A DNA stretch of 64,000 nucleotides from Pisaster brevispinus (taxonomy: Eukaryota > Echinodermata > Asteroidea > Forcipulatida > Asteriidae). The stretch covers positions 10,674,258 to 10,738,257 of the forward strand of contig JAMKCF010000001.1 of NCBI GenBank assembly GCA_023634235.1. The letters are read 5' to 3'. The notes below the pieces were generated by a model. That model ran no database searches, had not been told where the DNA came from, and saw nothing but the letters and a program-made list of their open reading frames with translations. Shown in pieces: positions 22,360-32,839 of this stretch (position 1 is its first letter; each line of letters starts with the position of its first letter). The translations under genes were made by a program, and so were the position numbers.

Positions 22360-25300
22360 AAAACGTACAATGCGTTTAACATAGTTTTGTGAGAACTACA
22401 TGTAACTTGCTTTCTTATGGCACCCCCCCCCCCCTTTTGGGGGGGACACTATAAAAGATCATGTCAGTTCATTCATGTCATTGCTGACATTTTTGTGTGC
22501 ATGTGTTTAGTTACGGTAAACGTTTGAATTGTATTTTTTATTTAATTAAGAACATCTGAATCACAAAAAGGCGTCCTAATTGTTTAATGTTACAAGCTCA
22601 AAAAGGTGTATCTTGCACATAAAAAAGTTTTCTGCACTGAAAATGTTTGACCTCATTCCACCAAGTGCATGTGATGGATGTTTAAATGCATGCTACCTAG
22701 TTGTATATTCAAGAGAATATAAACGTGCCACAAAGTGCAGATTAACAAGCCAAGGTAAAAACAAATACCAGAAAACAAACGATACGTTTATGGGTCAATA
22801 AGCATATATATAACTTCTGAAAATGAGGTTTAAAGGTCTTCATAACTTATGGGAGTACAAGAGAAAAGGACATGATTCAAACTACCATGGATTGTTTTTC
22901 ACGTTGCAAAACTCTGAACATGCAATTGAATCAAAATGAAAGAAAACAAGTTATGGATGACCATGTTGTGTAATATGACCATGTTGTGTAAAGTATGACC
23001 TTGTTGCATAGACTTGACAAAGATTCTACAAAATTTTCATGACTTTTTTTTTTTAGATAGAGACCAAAAATGACAAAAAAGGATATTCAATGCACAATAG
23101 GTCAGCTAAAAAAGATTGTCAGGGAAAATTGAGTAACATTTCAGTGTCACAGGGCTTTCAAGCAAACGATTTAAGACTTGGACCATACCTTGCCAAAGAA
23201 TATGCCCCTCAGATATCCCATGTTCCTGTCAAGATATTTGTTCAAGTTTTCCGTTGAGGTGGAGCGAATGGCTAAACTAAAATGAGGAAGAACATTAAGG
23301 GACTTCTTGTGAAAAATATATGCTTTCAAAAATGACCAGCTTGGTTTTTACCCACAAAATCAAAATTCTTCCTTCAAGGGGTTCCATCTAAAGACTAGTG
23401 TCACTAATGTGTACTCTCTCAAAGAATGACGATACGAGATGCAGAGATGCCTTCCCTTAGTTGATTTTTTATTTTAACTCAATTCATTGAATATAATAGA
23501 ATAGGTGAAACTGAAATAAATAAGAATACGTTAAATGAAATTAGAGAAAAGTAAAACAATTTATTAGTCAATTACAAGACGCATTTAAAACACCAAAAAA
23601 ACTTACAACCTAACAATGAATGCACAAACCCACCAAATCTACATCAACCAGAATTAGTCCAATTGCAGTTGGGGTGCTGCACCATATAGGCCTTAAATTC
23701 TCAACGAACTTCATTATAGCAAATTACTCAATAACCATCATAAATAATCACTGATTAATTACATATACTTACAAATCGTATGCGGGAGTGGCGTCCCTCA
23801 AATACACAGAGTGAAATTATTGGAGTGGTTACTGAAGTATACGGGGTTAAACGGGGGTACAGCGGTATACGGGTGCTGCAATACAAATAAATTAATATAA
23901 TATTTAGACTGCAAAGTACATGAAATAATATCGTAACTGGTAAACCTCAACACGTATACGGATACACACCATGTGCGTTCATTAACGACGCTGTAAATAC
24001 AATACTGCAAGTGAACTAAGACACCGAAGAAGACCTTCAAAATTACAAGAAAACATCCAGAAAGCCTTTACGTAAAAGTTAAACATAATGTATACTACGA
24101 GACCCAAATAATCTTACAAAAAAAGGGAATAATAAAAAAGGCGATAACTTACAGTCTCCATAGGCGTCGGAGGTGTGATGAAGACTGACCCCGAAAGGCG
24201 ACGCCCTAACTTAAATACCAACCCAAGGGCTACACAGAAAATGCAAGCTGAGAGTCTGATTGGCTGAACACATGACTTATGACCCAATACAATAAGCTAA
24301 TGAATATAAGAAGAAGAGGGATAAAGAACCACACTCCTGGACATACCATGCAAATGAGGCTATGCAAATAATATTATGGTAATGTTGGACATATAAAATG
24401 GGTATTTGACGGAATACAATAAAACTTATCGGCGGAGATAACAACTAGTTATAGTATAGCTAATGGTAAGAGGAACAAATGTTTGAATCCCAATACTTGC
24501 ATGTAAGAAGGCAACGTGAATAAGTATTATGGCATATCAAGCAAATATCACATAACATGTAACAAAGATTCTCCAAGTTCTAAATAATTTGAGCACCTTT
24601 TGCGATTATTATTTTTTTAATTTTATTTTATCACTTATTTGTATTAAAAGAAATATGGAGCATACATGTAGATCCAAAATAAGACTACTTAACTACCACA
24701 CCATAAAAAGGGCTCGTAGAAAACCTTCCTTCGTGATATCAATATGCATGTGTTAGAAACTTATGTCTGTTTGTTCTTGAGTGAGAAACAGTAATGCTAA
24801 CAACCAAAAATACAGTATATTCCACAAGACACTTCAACAATACGATTTGTTTTCTTGAAATTGCACTAACCAGTCATCTGAAATGATATTCTGATGTCCT
24901 TGCCTATTAAAAAGCAAAACAAATTATACTAATTTTGTGGGGTTTCACATAGCTACTTGTATAAAAGATTTCCAACAACTTTGCCATTTATATTTAAATA
25001 CACAATTGAGTCTCTCAAAATGATCACGATGGGCCTGTTGATACAGCAACACTACAAAATAATTACATTTAAATGTTACTGTTCCCAACATCAAACAATC
25101 TCATCAAACTTCTCTAAGGAGTGTAGAATTCACCTATGACACAAATGCCAGGATTCTGCTCTTAACAATATCACTCCAATTACAAGTAGGATAACTAGGC
25201 CACTTGACGTTCTGTACTTGGTTAACTTAACTGTCACATTGTTACTGTTAACTATTTATATGCAGGAAAAAGATCAAATTGATGTGTATTTTCACAGCTC

Positions 25301-26040
25301 ATAAGTTTTTCCCTGAGTAGGAGGCAACATAAGCTAGAATTTGAATCTGGCTGGTAATTTTTTTTAAAGTAGCTTTTGGAGCATTTATGAAGGGGAGTTG
25401 CTTCTAAGTGATACTCAGCTCTGAGCAATTTACTAGCAAAGGTTGCTGGAGAATAGGTTTTGGTATTAGTTATCCTCCAAAAAAAATATTTACCTTTGGC
25501 ATGTATTGGCAGCCTTGCTGCGTTGATCTGAAACTTTTTCCAATTTTTTTTTTTAAAACAACGTAACTGTTTATGATTAAAAACCATCACGTTAAGTCTA
25601 GTACGTACCACTAGTAATAGGGCAAGGTTCGGAGCAAGGATTGGCATGCAAAACTGGGGGGGTAGGGTGTCCCCAGCCCCATTTATTTCCGATATACTAT
25701 TTTTTGGACTATTTTGGAACAGACCATTAAATTTGACCATTAAATATTTGCTTGAACACTGCAGTTACCTGAATCTTACTTGAAATTGCCACCAATGGAT
25801 TTCTATGAGATTAATGAATAAACATTACAAGGTTCAACTCCAAGGCGGCTACATTATAACCTCAATCTCACCCAAAACAGGGATGTGTATTATGTTCTGC
25901 TGACTAGTCTCTGGAAATGTGGCTTCCCAGATGCAGAAATGCAGACCTATGTCATGGCGCTTAATAACTTTCTTCATCACAAACGGAAAACGCCTACTGT
26001 GCCTCTGAAGGGTTGATGGTGAACAAAACACCAATTTCTG
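22360..26040. other. Mostly non-coding, with weak exon candidates
   Basis: Minus-strand splice-like pairs bound 23190-23271 (IRSTSTENLNKYLDRN, then a frame break) and 24871-24903. A poly-C/poly-G inverted run lies at 22423-22446. The 162-residue frame at 25252-25740 shows no recognisable features. Nothing here is strong enough for a gene call. Confidence 0.4.
24153..24217 (-). promoter_or_regulatory. Promoter-like cluster with tiny first exon
   Basis: On the minus strand, TATTTAAG (24217-24210) lies about 29 bp upstream of an initiator-like TCAGTCT (24188-24182). An ATG at 24161-24159 opens codons M-E-T, then a donor GTAAGT follows directly (24152-24147). TATA spacing, initiator and donor agree with each other. 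No coding exon downstream could be linked. Confidence 0.3.
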
Positions 26041-26050
26041 CAACACTTAC

Positions 26051-26156
26051 CTTCGTGATGTCAGAGGCTGTCAAGAGTGTGTCCAATTTTATCCGCCAGT
26101 TGCTTTCGGGTGAAGTTAGTCAACTTTTCCGGGTGTTTTTCTTTGATGACTGATGC
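26051..26156 (-). CDS. Exon-like SANT/Myb-type tail segment
   Basis: Acceptor TTTCTCTACAG before 26156 and donor GTAAGTGT after 26051. The exon encodes ASVIKEKHPEKLTNFTRK, then QLADKIGHTLDSL, followed by an in-frame TGA. The pattern (basic helix, then Arg/Lys-x-x-Leu-x-Asp-Lys-Ile) resembles the tail that follows the recombinase-fold domain in some invertebrate uncharacterised proteins, from memory. It starts in phase 0, as required to follow the exon ending at 33919. One or more exons between them would be missing or hidden; the Polinton lies in that gap. Confidence 0.35.
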
Positions 26157-26801
26157 CTGTAGAGAAACAACAAATAACATGACAATGTTGTTTAAATAGT
26201 TTAAGATGTATTGAAAGTGTCTCAGCTGACTTGATGGTAAAATAGTGGTGCTATTTTTCTGGGGTTAAGGATGTCAAGTTATTTTATTTTTTGAAATAAG
26301 GAATAACCAAATTTTGTCACTGATTAGTTGTAGTTAATAAAAAGGTAAAACACAGTTTTTGTCAGGACCTGATGTTACTATGCAAAGAGACTCGTGTGTG
26401 CACTGCAAATCATGTGCTCATGTGTGCTGCATTGAAGCAAACTCATACGAGAAAAATAAGAATATGTATGCAAATAAGCATGCTTATAAAAACAGTTTGT
26501 TTCTTGATTCATGGCTTCAAATTTGAAAATTAGCATTTTTATTGCTAAAATGGCTGATACTCATTCAATAGTTTTGTGCTCGTGGAATTCTTTACTTCCA
26601 AGCAAAAACACAGGCCATGCATCTTTAAATGAAGACAAGTAAACAAAGACAAGTAATCAGTTGTTTACTAGCGTTTTTTAAAACAGCCCGTCTCTGCTTA
26701 GGAGAAGATTTACTCAAGAGAGTGAAGTGCAAACGCGTTGTCCTTGAGCCTTAACGTCATGTTTACAAATGAAACCAGGTAGCGTTATCTAACTCCTTAT
26801 A

Positions 26802-27440
26802 TTATTTAGGTACATACGCGTACGTTGATTCACCTGGAAAAATATTAGATCTTAGGCGACATTCTTCGGGACAGTTGGGTTTGAGGTCAATAAAAAGATA
26901 GGAGTATGGTTGACGGGTTGCATCGGCGTAAGCTTCCACCATAAATTTAGTCTGTCCTGGATACATCTGTTTTGCCAAGTGTACAACTTGAGAACGATCT
27001 CTAGGGTTTTTAAACAATGTAAAGTAATGACAGTTGAGACTGATTGTTCTGCTTTCCTTAGATTGATAAAATAATTTTTGTACAATGTATATCACGGAAA
27101 GGTTACGATGATGGGATCCTTGGGTAAATAATTTAGTCACCTGTGGATCTTTACTGCATTCAGTCATTAAATCATCTAAAGTTACGAGGTTTCTGAGTTT
27201 TGGGTCGATGAGCTCATCCCAATTCTCCGGAACGCCTTTACAAAAACGAACATGAGGTAAATCGCGAGACAGTTCTTCGTAAGCTGGCTGATGTATACCG
27301 TAGCACCACACAATTCTCTCAAAAGGTTCCGAAAACACATCATGATGTTCTCTTAACAATCTACTGACCATAAACGTTTTACCACAATTAGTTGGTCCAG
27401 AAATACAAAATGTAGATGGATGTTGTAACTTTATAGCCAT
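26802..27440 (-). CDS. Polinton genome-packaging ATPase
   Basis: A 212-residue frame with Walker A GPTNCGKT at residues 15-22 and a Walker B-like hydrophobic stretch ending in Asp-Asp (LVTLDDL, residues 85-91). This is the A32/FtsK-HerA-type packaging ATPase of Polintons and related DNA viruses, which drives DNA into the capsid. Length matches the family and the frame is uninterrupted from ATG to stop, making it the best-preserved gene of this element. It starts about 17 bp after the small hydrophobic ORF ends, so the genes are tightly packed. Confidence 0.85.
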   Translation of the reverse strand: MAIKLQHPSTFCISGPTNCGKTFMVSRLLREHHDVFSEPFERIVWCYGIHQPAYEELSRDLPHVRFCKGVPENWDELIDPKLRNLVTLDDLMTECSKDPQVTKLFTQGSHHRNLSVIYIVQKLFYQSKESRTISLNCHYFTLFKNPRDRSQVVHLAKQMYPGQTKFMVEAYADATRQPYSYLFIDLKPNCPEECRLRSNIFPGESTYAYVPK

Positions 27441-27456
27441 ATGGTCAATACGTGTG

Positions 27457-27660
27457 TTACATAGTATTTAAAGTTGAATTGTGTACAGCCGTTATGGCAT
27501 AAAGCATACCAAATACCAATTCACTCTCTAAAACACTCATTAACTCTATACCAAATACAGAGGATAAGACAACTAAAATACTTAATACAATAATTACTAA
27601 TATAAAACGACTTAGAGGTGAAGACAAATCTACACCGCGTGAAGTACGTGTGTATGCCAT
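27457..27660 (-). CDS. Small single-pass membrane protein
   Basis: From the ATG at 27660-27658 to the stop at 27457, 67 residues. A basic head is followed by a strongly hydrophobic segment (FILVIIVLSILVVLSSVF, residues 19-36) and a short amphipathic tail. It is in frame with the end of the broken PolB frame, but its composition changes sharply at this Met, so it is more likely a separate gene between PolB and the ATPase. Small hydrophobic proteins are common in Polinton-like viruses. Function unknown. Confidence 0.45.
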   Translation of the reverse strand: MAYTRTSRGVDLSSPLSRFILVIIVLSILVVLSSVFGIELMSVLESELVFGMLYAITAVHNSTLNTM

Positions 27661-30595
27661 GGTAACAATCGTGGAACTGAGAGCAGTATGACTTTTACAA
27701 CCGCTCTTATTCAAACTTATACCCGTAAGGTACTGTATCATAATTGGGCAATCTGATGGGGGTTTGTCACTCTTATGCTCGGTTCGTTGGTGTTTTTTTA
27801 CCAAGTGGACTACAGAGTCAAAGTAAATTTTTTGACTGTTTCTAAAGTTCAATGTAAAACCTCTGACTTTACAGCACGTTTTTCCAGAATCTAAACGGTA
27901 GGCATAATTTTTAGGGCCGCCGGAAACAAAACACTCGATATGATTACCATCCTTCGGACTTATTTCGTTTGTGAGCTCACCTAGATAATCACCAAGAGGG
28001 GGGTTATATTCGTTTTTTCGTGCTAAAAATATTACACTGTCAGTATCATGATAAAATGATCGTCCCTGTAATTTTTCCAAGACGGAGTAGAGCTTCAGAC
28101 GTGCATGAGCCGTCGTGAAAGCAGCAATTACTACATTTGTACGAGAATTTGATGTGATAAATTCCTCCTCATTCTGATATTGTACCTCTGCCAATTCATC
28201 GTTAAAAAATTGGACGTGATTGACAGTCTTGTCCTGAGCATGCAAGAGTTTGTACCACTCTGAAGGCTCTGATACTATTTCGGTTTGAGGCATATTTACA
28301 CGTTGTCCAAACTTTCCCCAGAAACTATTGAGCATAAGTTTTGCGAGTGCGCGTAGCCCTGGGTTTTTCTCTATGTTTTTTCTGTCTAATTGAATACCCT
28401 CGTTACTCTCATACTCTTTAATGTATGCGAGTATATTATCCTCATTTTCACACCATGAGGGTAACCCTGAACTTTCCTGTTTTATCTTCCAAAAAGTATC
28501 TATGTACTTTGTAAATAAACCACCTGTTTTGGTAACTGGATCATAAATCTCTCGTTCTGGAAAGTGCCAAACACACTGAACTTTCTGAACACAATACCCC
28601 AAATCCTGTACGGCCTTATCTAATTCAATGGAGACAAAGGTACCGTGTAATACCCTTTCATCATCGCTATGCCCGCAAGGTGTTTGCTGAAGCGTTTCAG
28701 CACGCGTCCTACACAATGGGAACATTAGCTTTCCTACAACACGCTGAGGGATTAACGGTAGATAGAGATTTGTAGGGGGCAACACGCTACATTTTATCAA
28801 TCCAAAGTATTCTGAAATATTTTGAAAGTTATCAGTTATGATTTCGGGATGACCAATGGGATAAGCACAATATTTATTGGTTGATGGATACAAGCTGGTG
28901 TAATCGTAATAAACAATGAATTCTTTGTCTTTGTCTTTGATCTCATAAAAAAGACGCGTTGCATTTGTTCGCCCTCCATAAAATGCATCCCTAGGATTAA
29001 GTGTCTCTCTCAGAGCAATTCTTGAATGGATCAACACCTGCATCACCAGACCCTTTCGCAGTTACCTTCATAAACAACTCCCTAAATTGAACGCAGGAAC
29101 GCTTCAGTAAGTCAACGTCAGATTGACAATATGAAAGCAATTCAGCCTGTAGGTTAAAGGGTTTGTTTAACTCTTTTTGAGAGTCGTACCACAGTTCAAA
29201 CTCACTCTTCCTGTCTACATTCATTCCCTCTGGATCGTAGAACTCTACTGAGGGGAGGGGTCCAACATAGTTTTGGTTTGCCTCTGTATTGAACAAATGT
29301 GGAAAGAATCCTTTTTTGTTCTCAGTTAAACCAAATGTTGAAGGTAACTTAGACAAAGCCATTGGTAGAAAATTAAGTGAATCGATGACTTTCGTGTTAA
29401 ATTGAGGGACATTGATACACATCACTTTGGCACCAGTGTAAGTCACTTTTGGTATACAGGCATTTTTAAACAAGTAAGCCAGAAGAAAATATGAGTCGTA
29501 TGATTTTGCATTGTGTGCTATGGCTATGCTTGATCCAGTTTCTCTGGAAGAAAACAACCATTTACAGAAATCATCTTGAGTGGTTTTTCCGCTAAACACC
29601 CTTTGACCTACGCAAATTTCACATGTATAATCTGATGGTTTTCCTGCACAAACCTCACAGACCATTTCAGCTACGCATAAATTAGGTGTATGCTTCCCTG
29701 AATCCTGAGTACACTCAAAATCAAAAAATATATACTTCAATATTTTAGGGGGTTTCTTTTTCTTCTTCTTCCTGCTGATGGTACTACCCTTGGTAGTATC
29801 GTCAGTGGAAATGTCATTTTCTGACTCCACCCCATGTATCTTATCCTTCACTACTTTTATATAGCATTTATGATCGTAAGAAACCGACTCTTTGCAAACT
29901 TGACAAAATTTCTTGGAGCAATCGTGTGGCCCATACTTAGCCGTTACAGATAAACTAACAAATGCATCAAAAAACCTACATTTGTAATATGATTTACACA
30001 CTGACTTTTTACCCGACTGTATACTCTTATGATTGCGTAAGCACACTAAATCTTTGAAATATCTATTACAATCATTACAATATTCCCACGAATCTATTTC
30101 ACCAGTCTTACACCCAATTACATGACACAGTGTACAGGCGATGCTACACACATGATCTTCTGACGCACTATTGTAACCCTTCTGGCAAGTATTGCAATAG
30201 TTACTACGATTCAGAAATCCTTTCATTGATCTGATGACATCGTAATGGCCATTTGTCAAGTGAAGGTATATGGTTTTTGGTTTATCAGGACCGACAAAAA
30301 TGGATGCATAGCAATGCTCACGGGACAATACTATTAATCTGTATAACTGTAACACGTCCTGAAATTTTTGCAACTCTTCTATCCCACCAAGTGTTCCTTC
30401 AGCAACCCCAGCCTCTTTATATATCTCTCTCGTCATCGCATCTAGAGGTTTTCTGCCCCTGAGAAGATACTCTAAGGCATTTCCTTTTTTCTCATAGAGG
30501 GCTTTACCAATTACAATTGCCCTTCCGAGACAGGTTCCCCGTTCATCATTAATCTTAACTAAACTTCTACAACTCGCAAAGAGCTCATCAAGTGA
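27661..30595 (-). pseudogene. Protein-primed family B DNA polymerase of the Polinton, broken
   Basis: The upstream frame (30436-28997) has a Cys/His-rich zinc-binding region (residues about 80-190), then exonuclease motifs FFDFECT (237-243), HNAKSYD (308-314) and YCQSDVDLL. The downstream frame (29046-27461) has polymerase motif A YYDYTSLYP (46-54), motif B KLMLNSFWGKFGQ (236-248) and motif C DTDS (334-337). All metal-binding acids are present. The two halves are in different frames, overlapping at 28997-29046. The stretch normally separating the exonuclease end from the motif A region looks much shorter than usual, suggesting an internal deletion. The N-terminal end near 30560-30600 also crosses frames. 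No intact enzyme is encoded. Confidence 0.8.
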
Positions 30596-30597
30596 TT

Positions 30598-31221
30598 TTA
30601 GATTTCTTGGGCTGTTTGATTTCCCCCTTTTTTCAGTTTCATATGTATGAAATTAATATGCACCGTTTCATCCAGACTGATAAATTTATATGATTGTAAC
30701 ACCTGTTCAATCCTGGAAAGAAATCTCTCGACTGTTAAATCATTCATCAACATGAAAGGTAGCGAAATGGGAAAGTTTAAGACTGGTGAATTAAACACTA
30801 ATCGCACCATCTCATCGGGTTGTACATCACTTCCTATAATCTCAAACAAGCTTTCGAAAATAGAAGCTAATCTAGGTAAGACCTGTTCAAAACTTAAATC
30901 ATCCATATTACGAAAACGTACGTTATAATCGTAAATATAAGCTTGAATTTTTTTTACAAATCTTTCATTAACACTCACAATATCAAAAAACTGTGTAGCA
31001 CGAGGCTTCTTTCGTTCCAGTTCTCCCTCTGAGGTGTCTCCATTTGAAGTCGTTCTCTTTCTCGAAGCCCTCAAAACTCTTGGAAGAGATGGTGATTCTT
31101 CTTCTTCTTCTTCATCCTCACTCGAGATATTCCAAGCGTCCATCTCCGTATTTAGAGGATCTGCGCCATCCTGTCTCGTGACTCTGCTTTCACCTACAAC
31201 TCCACTGGTTCTGGGTTCCAA
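30598..31221 (-). CDS. Polinton Pol-associated N-terminal ORF
   Basis: A 207-residue frame. Residues about 30-45 are a Glu/Asp run, followed by a basic stretch (RASRKRTT) that could be a nuclear signal. From about residue 80 the sequence becomes helical and hydrophobic (FPISLPFMLMNDL, then RFLSRIEQVLQSYKF), which I recognise as the region preceding PolB in Polintons. The frame stops 160 bp before the PolB frame, and the intervening DNA is open only if the frame changes. It may therefore be the detached N-terminus of PolB rather than a separate protein. Confidence 0.55.
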   Translation of the reverse strand: MEPRTSGVVGESRVTRQDGADPLNTEMDAWNISSEDEEEEEESPSLPRVLRASRKRTTSNGDTSEGELERKKPRATQFFDIVSVNERFVKKIQAYIYDYNVRFRNMDDLSFEQVLPRLASIFESLFEIIGSDVQPDEMVRLVFNSPVLNFPISLPFMLMNDLTVERFLSRIEQVLQSYKFISLDETVHINFIHMKLKKGGNQTAQEI

Positions 31222-31577
31222 TCCTCTACTGACTGCACATGTTCTGTTCCCCCACCTTGTTGGAGAGACGGATTCACCTCGACGTTAGATGTAAGGTCTG
31301 TAATACCAAAATCTTCATCTTGCGTCAAATCGTTCTCACAATGAGTAAAAGGGTTATTAATTTGTTCATCGTCTCCAAATAAAAGTTGATCACACAGATT
31401 AGTTTGTGGATGTTCTCCTGAATCTTTGTCATGCTCATCTATCTCAAATAACTGCATGAGTTGAAGTTCTTCCATACGAGAAGAAATTGCACTATTTTCT
31501 TCATCGGTTAGTTTGAAAAACTGTAGCAGAAATACACAATCTTCATATTGAAGTGAATCGATATTTTGCAGATTCAC
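31194..31577 (-). CDS. Acidic 127-residue ORF at the Polinton edge
   Basis: Opens with ATG (MNLQNIDSLQYEDCVF), is strongly acidic with many Glu, Asp and Gln, and has no zinc or membrane motif. Its end overlaps the start of the next ORF by 28 bp in another frame. It may be the displaced head of the Pol-associated protein or a separate early regulator. I do not recognise a family. Confidence 0.4.
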   Translation of the reverse strand: MNLQNIDSLQYEDCVFLLQFFKLTDEENSAISSRMEELQLMQLFEIDEHDKDSGEHPQTNLCDQLLFGDDEQINNPFTHCENDLTQDEDFGITDLTSNVEVNPSLQQGGGTEHVQSVEDWNPEPVEL

Positions 31578-32276
31578 AAACTTTTTTTTGTGTGGTTGAC
31601 GTCAGATGATTATCATTGATATTAAGTTCTTGGCGTTTGTGAGATGGTCATAAGATGTTACCATCCTGTTTACAACACATAAACCAATCATGGCATGGTA
31701 CTCCTTCATCTACTAGAAATAAAGTTTGACTATCCAACTGGTATGAAGTCAACCGTCATACATGTAAAGTTATGCCCGCTAGAGAGAAGAAACTAAATAT
31801 GGTGTTACAGTTGATGAGTTTAATTAAGTCTGATTTGAATATTATCCAACTTTTAATTTTGTGTTTTCAATTTTGTTTACTTTAGAAAAAAAAATAGGGT
31901 GAAGCTTTTCCATTCCTCCATCTTCAAGATTTCTAGGTCCTTTTGTCCCGTACAGTAATTCCTTTCCAATTGTCGGCTAAAGATTTTGTTTCTGCGTTCC
32001 TTTGAATTGTCGGCTAAAGATTTTTACCTTTCTGCGTGCCTTTGTTCCTGGATTAACCCTTCGCTTAGATTTACCAAAACAAGATAATTAACCTCCATTA
32101 CCCTCCATTGAGATTTTCCAAAACAAGATAATTATCCTCCAATTACCCCCCTTTTATTACCCCCAAGTCGTTAACTCCGAAGACGCTAGGGTACCTGATT
32201 ACTTTTCAGTGTCTTATTCTAGGGTTGGTGACCATCTAAAACTTCAGTCATAGTAACACAGTAAACATATGAAAGT
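31578..32276. other. Intergenic region between the Polinton and the 32.3 kb gene
   Basis: A divergent spacer. It holds the left block of the TGTCGGCTAAAGATTT motif (31971-31986, 32008-32023) and a duplicated segment beginning CCAAAACAAGATAATTA at about 32075 and again at about 32120. Confidence 0.6.
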
Positions 32277-32283
32277 GTATAAA
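32277..32283 (+). promoter_or_regulatory. TATA box of the 32.3 kb gene
   Basis: TATAAAA (about 32278-32284) lies 58 bp before the ATG at 32342. A pyrimidine-rich initiator-like stretch (CCCATCTTCAATCAGGG) sits about 15-25 bp downstream, giving a compact core promoter and a short leader. Confidence 0.5.
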
Positions 32284-32341
32284 ACTCCCCCCCATCTTCA
32301 ATCAGGGTATCATTTCCCGATTCAAGAATTCAAGACTCAAG

Positions 32342-32833
32342 ATGGCTAACCAGAGCGAGTTCCTGTTTTACCAACAAGTCGGCACCACATCCATCCCTCA
32401 ACTTGAGGAATGGAGGGCGTCCGCTAACCTAGAATGGAGAGGACGGTTCGGGCTAGTCAGATCTTCGAGGGAGGATCTTGTATCGGAAGAAGCAGCGTGG
32501 GCCGCCGCACGTCGCTCCGGTAACACGGAGTACAAGGTCTACCTGCTTAGACACATTAGGGGGTACTGGCACCCCCTTCAACTTTTGACGGGTGGTGCCC
32601 GATATTTTCGGTGGACCGGCCAGATAAGGTCAAGGGCGGTAGATGTACTCCCTCCAGAGTTCTACTCCAGGTTTCTTGATGTCCTGGTGGAAAATCACAG
32701 CCACCCCGGGATAATTATCCCCGAACTAGGTCACAGGTATAGTTTAAACTATGCCTATGATATACTTTCGGAGAGAACTGTCCCGGGAGTGCCACCAAGG
32801 CTTTGGCCAATGCATCAAGAAACTGGTGAGTAG
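32342..32833 (+). CDS. Unknown 163-residue protein with its own promoter
   Basis: ATG in good context (CAAGATGGC) opens an uninterrupted frame that is richer in G+C than its surroundings. The protein is rich in Trp, Arg and Tyr (LRHIRGYWHPLQLL, ARYFRWTGQIRSRA) and has no signal peptide, membrane segment or zinc cluster. I do not recognise a family. The stop TAG lies within a textbook splice donor, ACTG|GTGAGTAG (32822-32833), so the frame may be a first coding exon ending at 32825. It is divergent to the Polinton genes and enclosed by two direct-repeat blocks. It could be element cargo, a gene of another virus-like element, or a host exon. Confidence 0.5.
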   Translation: MANQSEFLFYQQVGTTSIPQLEEWRASANLEWRGRFGLVRSSREDLVSEEAAWAAARRSGNTEYKVYLLRHIRGYWHPLQLLTGGARYFRWTGQIRSRAVDVLPPEFYSRFLDVLVENHSHPGIIIPELGHRYSLNYAYDILSERTVPGVPPRLWPMHQETGE

Positions 32834-32839
32834 ATACTC

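Larger units (their letters stand above)
26802..31577 (-). mobile_element. Partial Polinton/Maverick (adintovirus-related) element
   Basis: Five minus-strand frames follow one another: acidic ORF (31577-31194), Pol-associated N-terminal ORF (31221-30598), PolB (about 30590-27661), a small hydrophobic ORF (27660-27457) and packaging ATPase (27440-26802). Protein-primed PolB together with an A32/FtsK-type ATPase is diagnostic of Polintons. The retroviral-type integrase, adenain-like protease and capsid genes expected of a full element are not in the window, and I found no terminal inverted repeats. The copy is therefore truncated as well as frame-broken in PolB. Confidence 0.85.

Noticed and set aside
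23190..23271. Exon reading IRSTSTENLNKYLDRN on the minus strand
   Set aside because: The frame breaks within the exon (stop after about 19 codons), so it could not be joined confidently to neighbours.
25252..25740. 162-codon minus-strand frame
   Set aside because: No domain, motif or splice context; composition looks like translated intergenic DNA.
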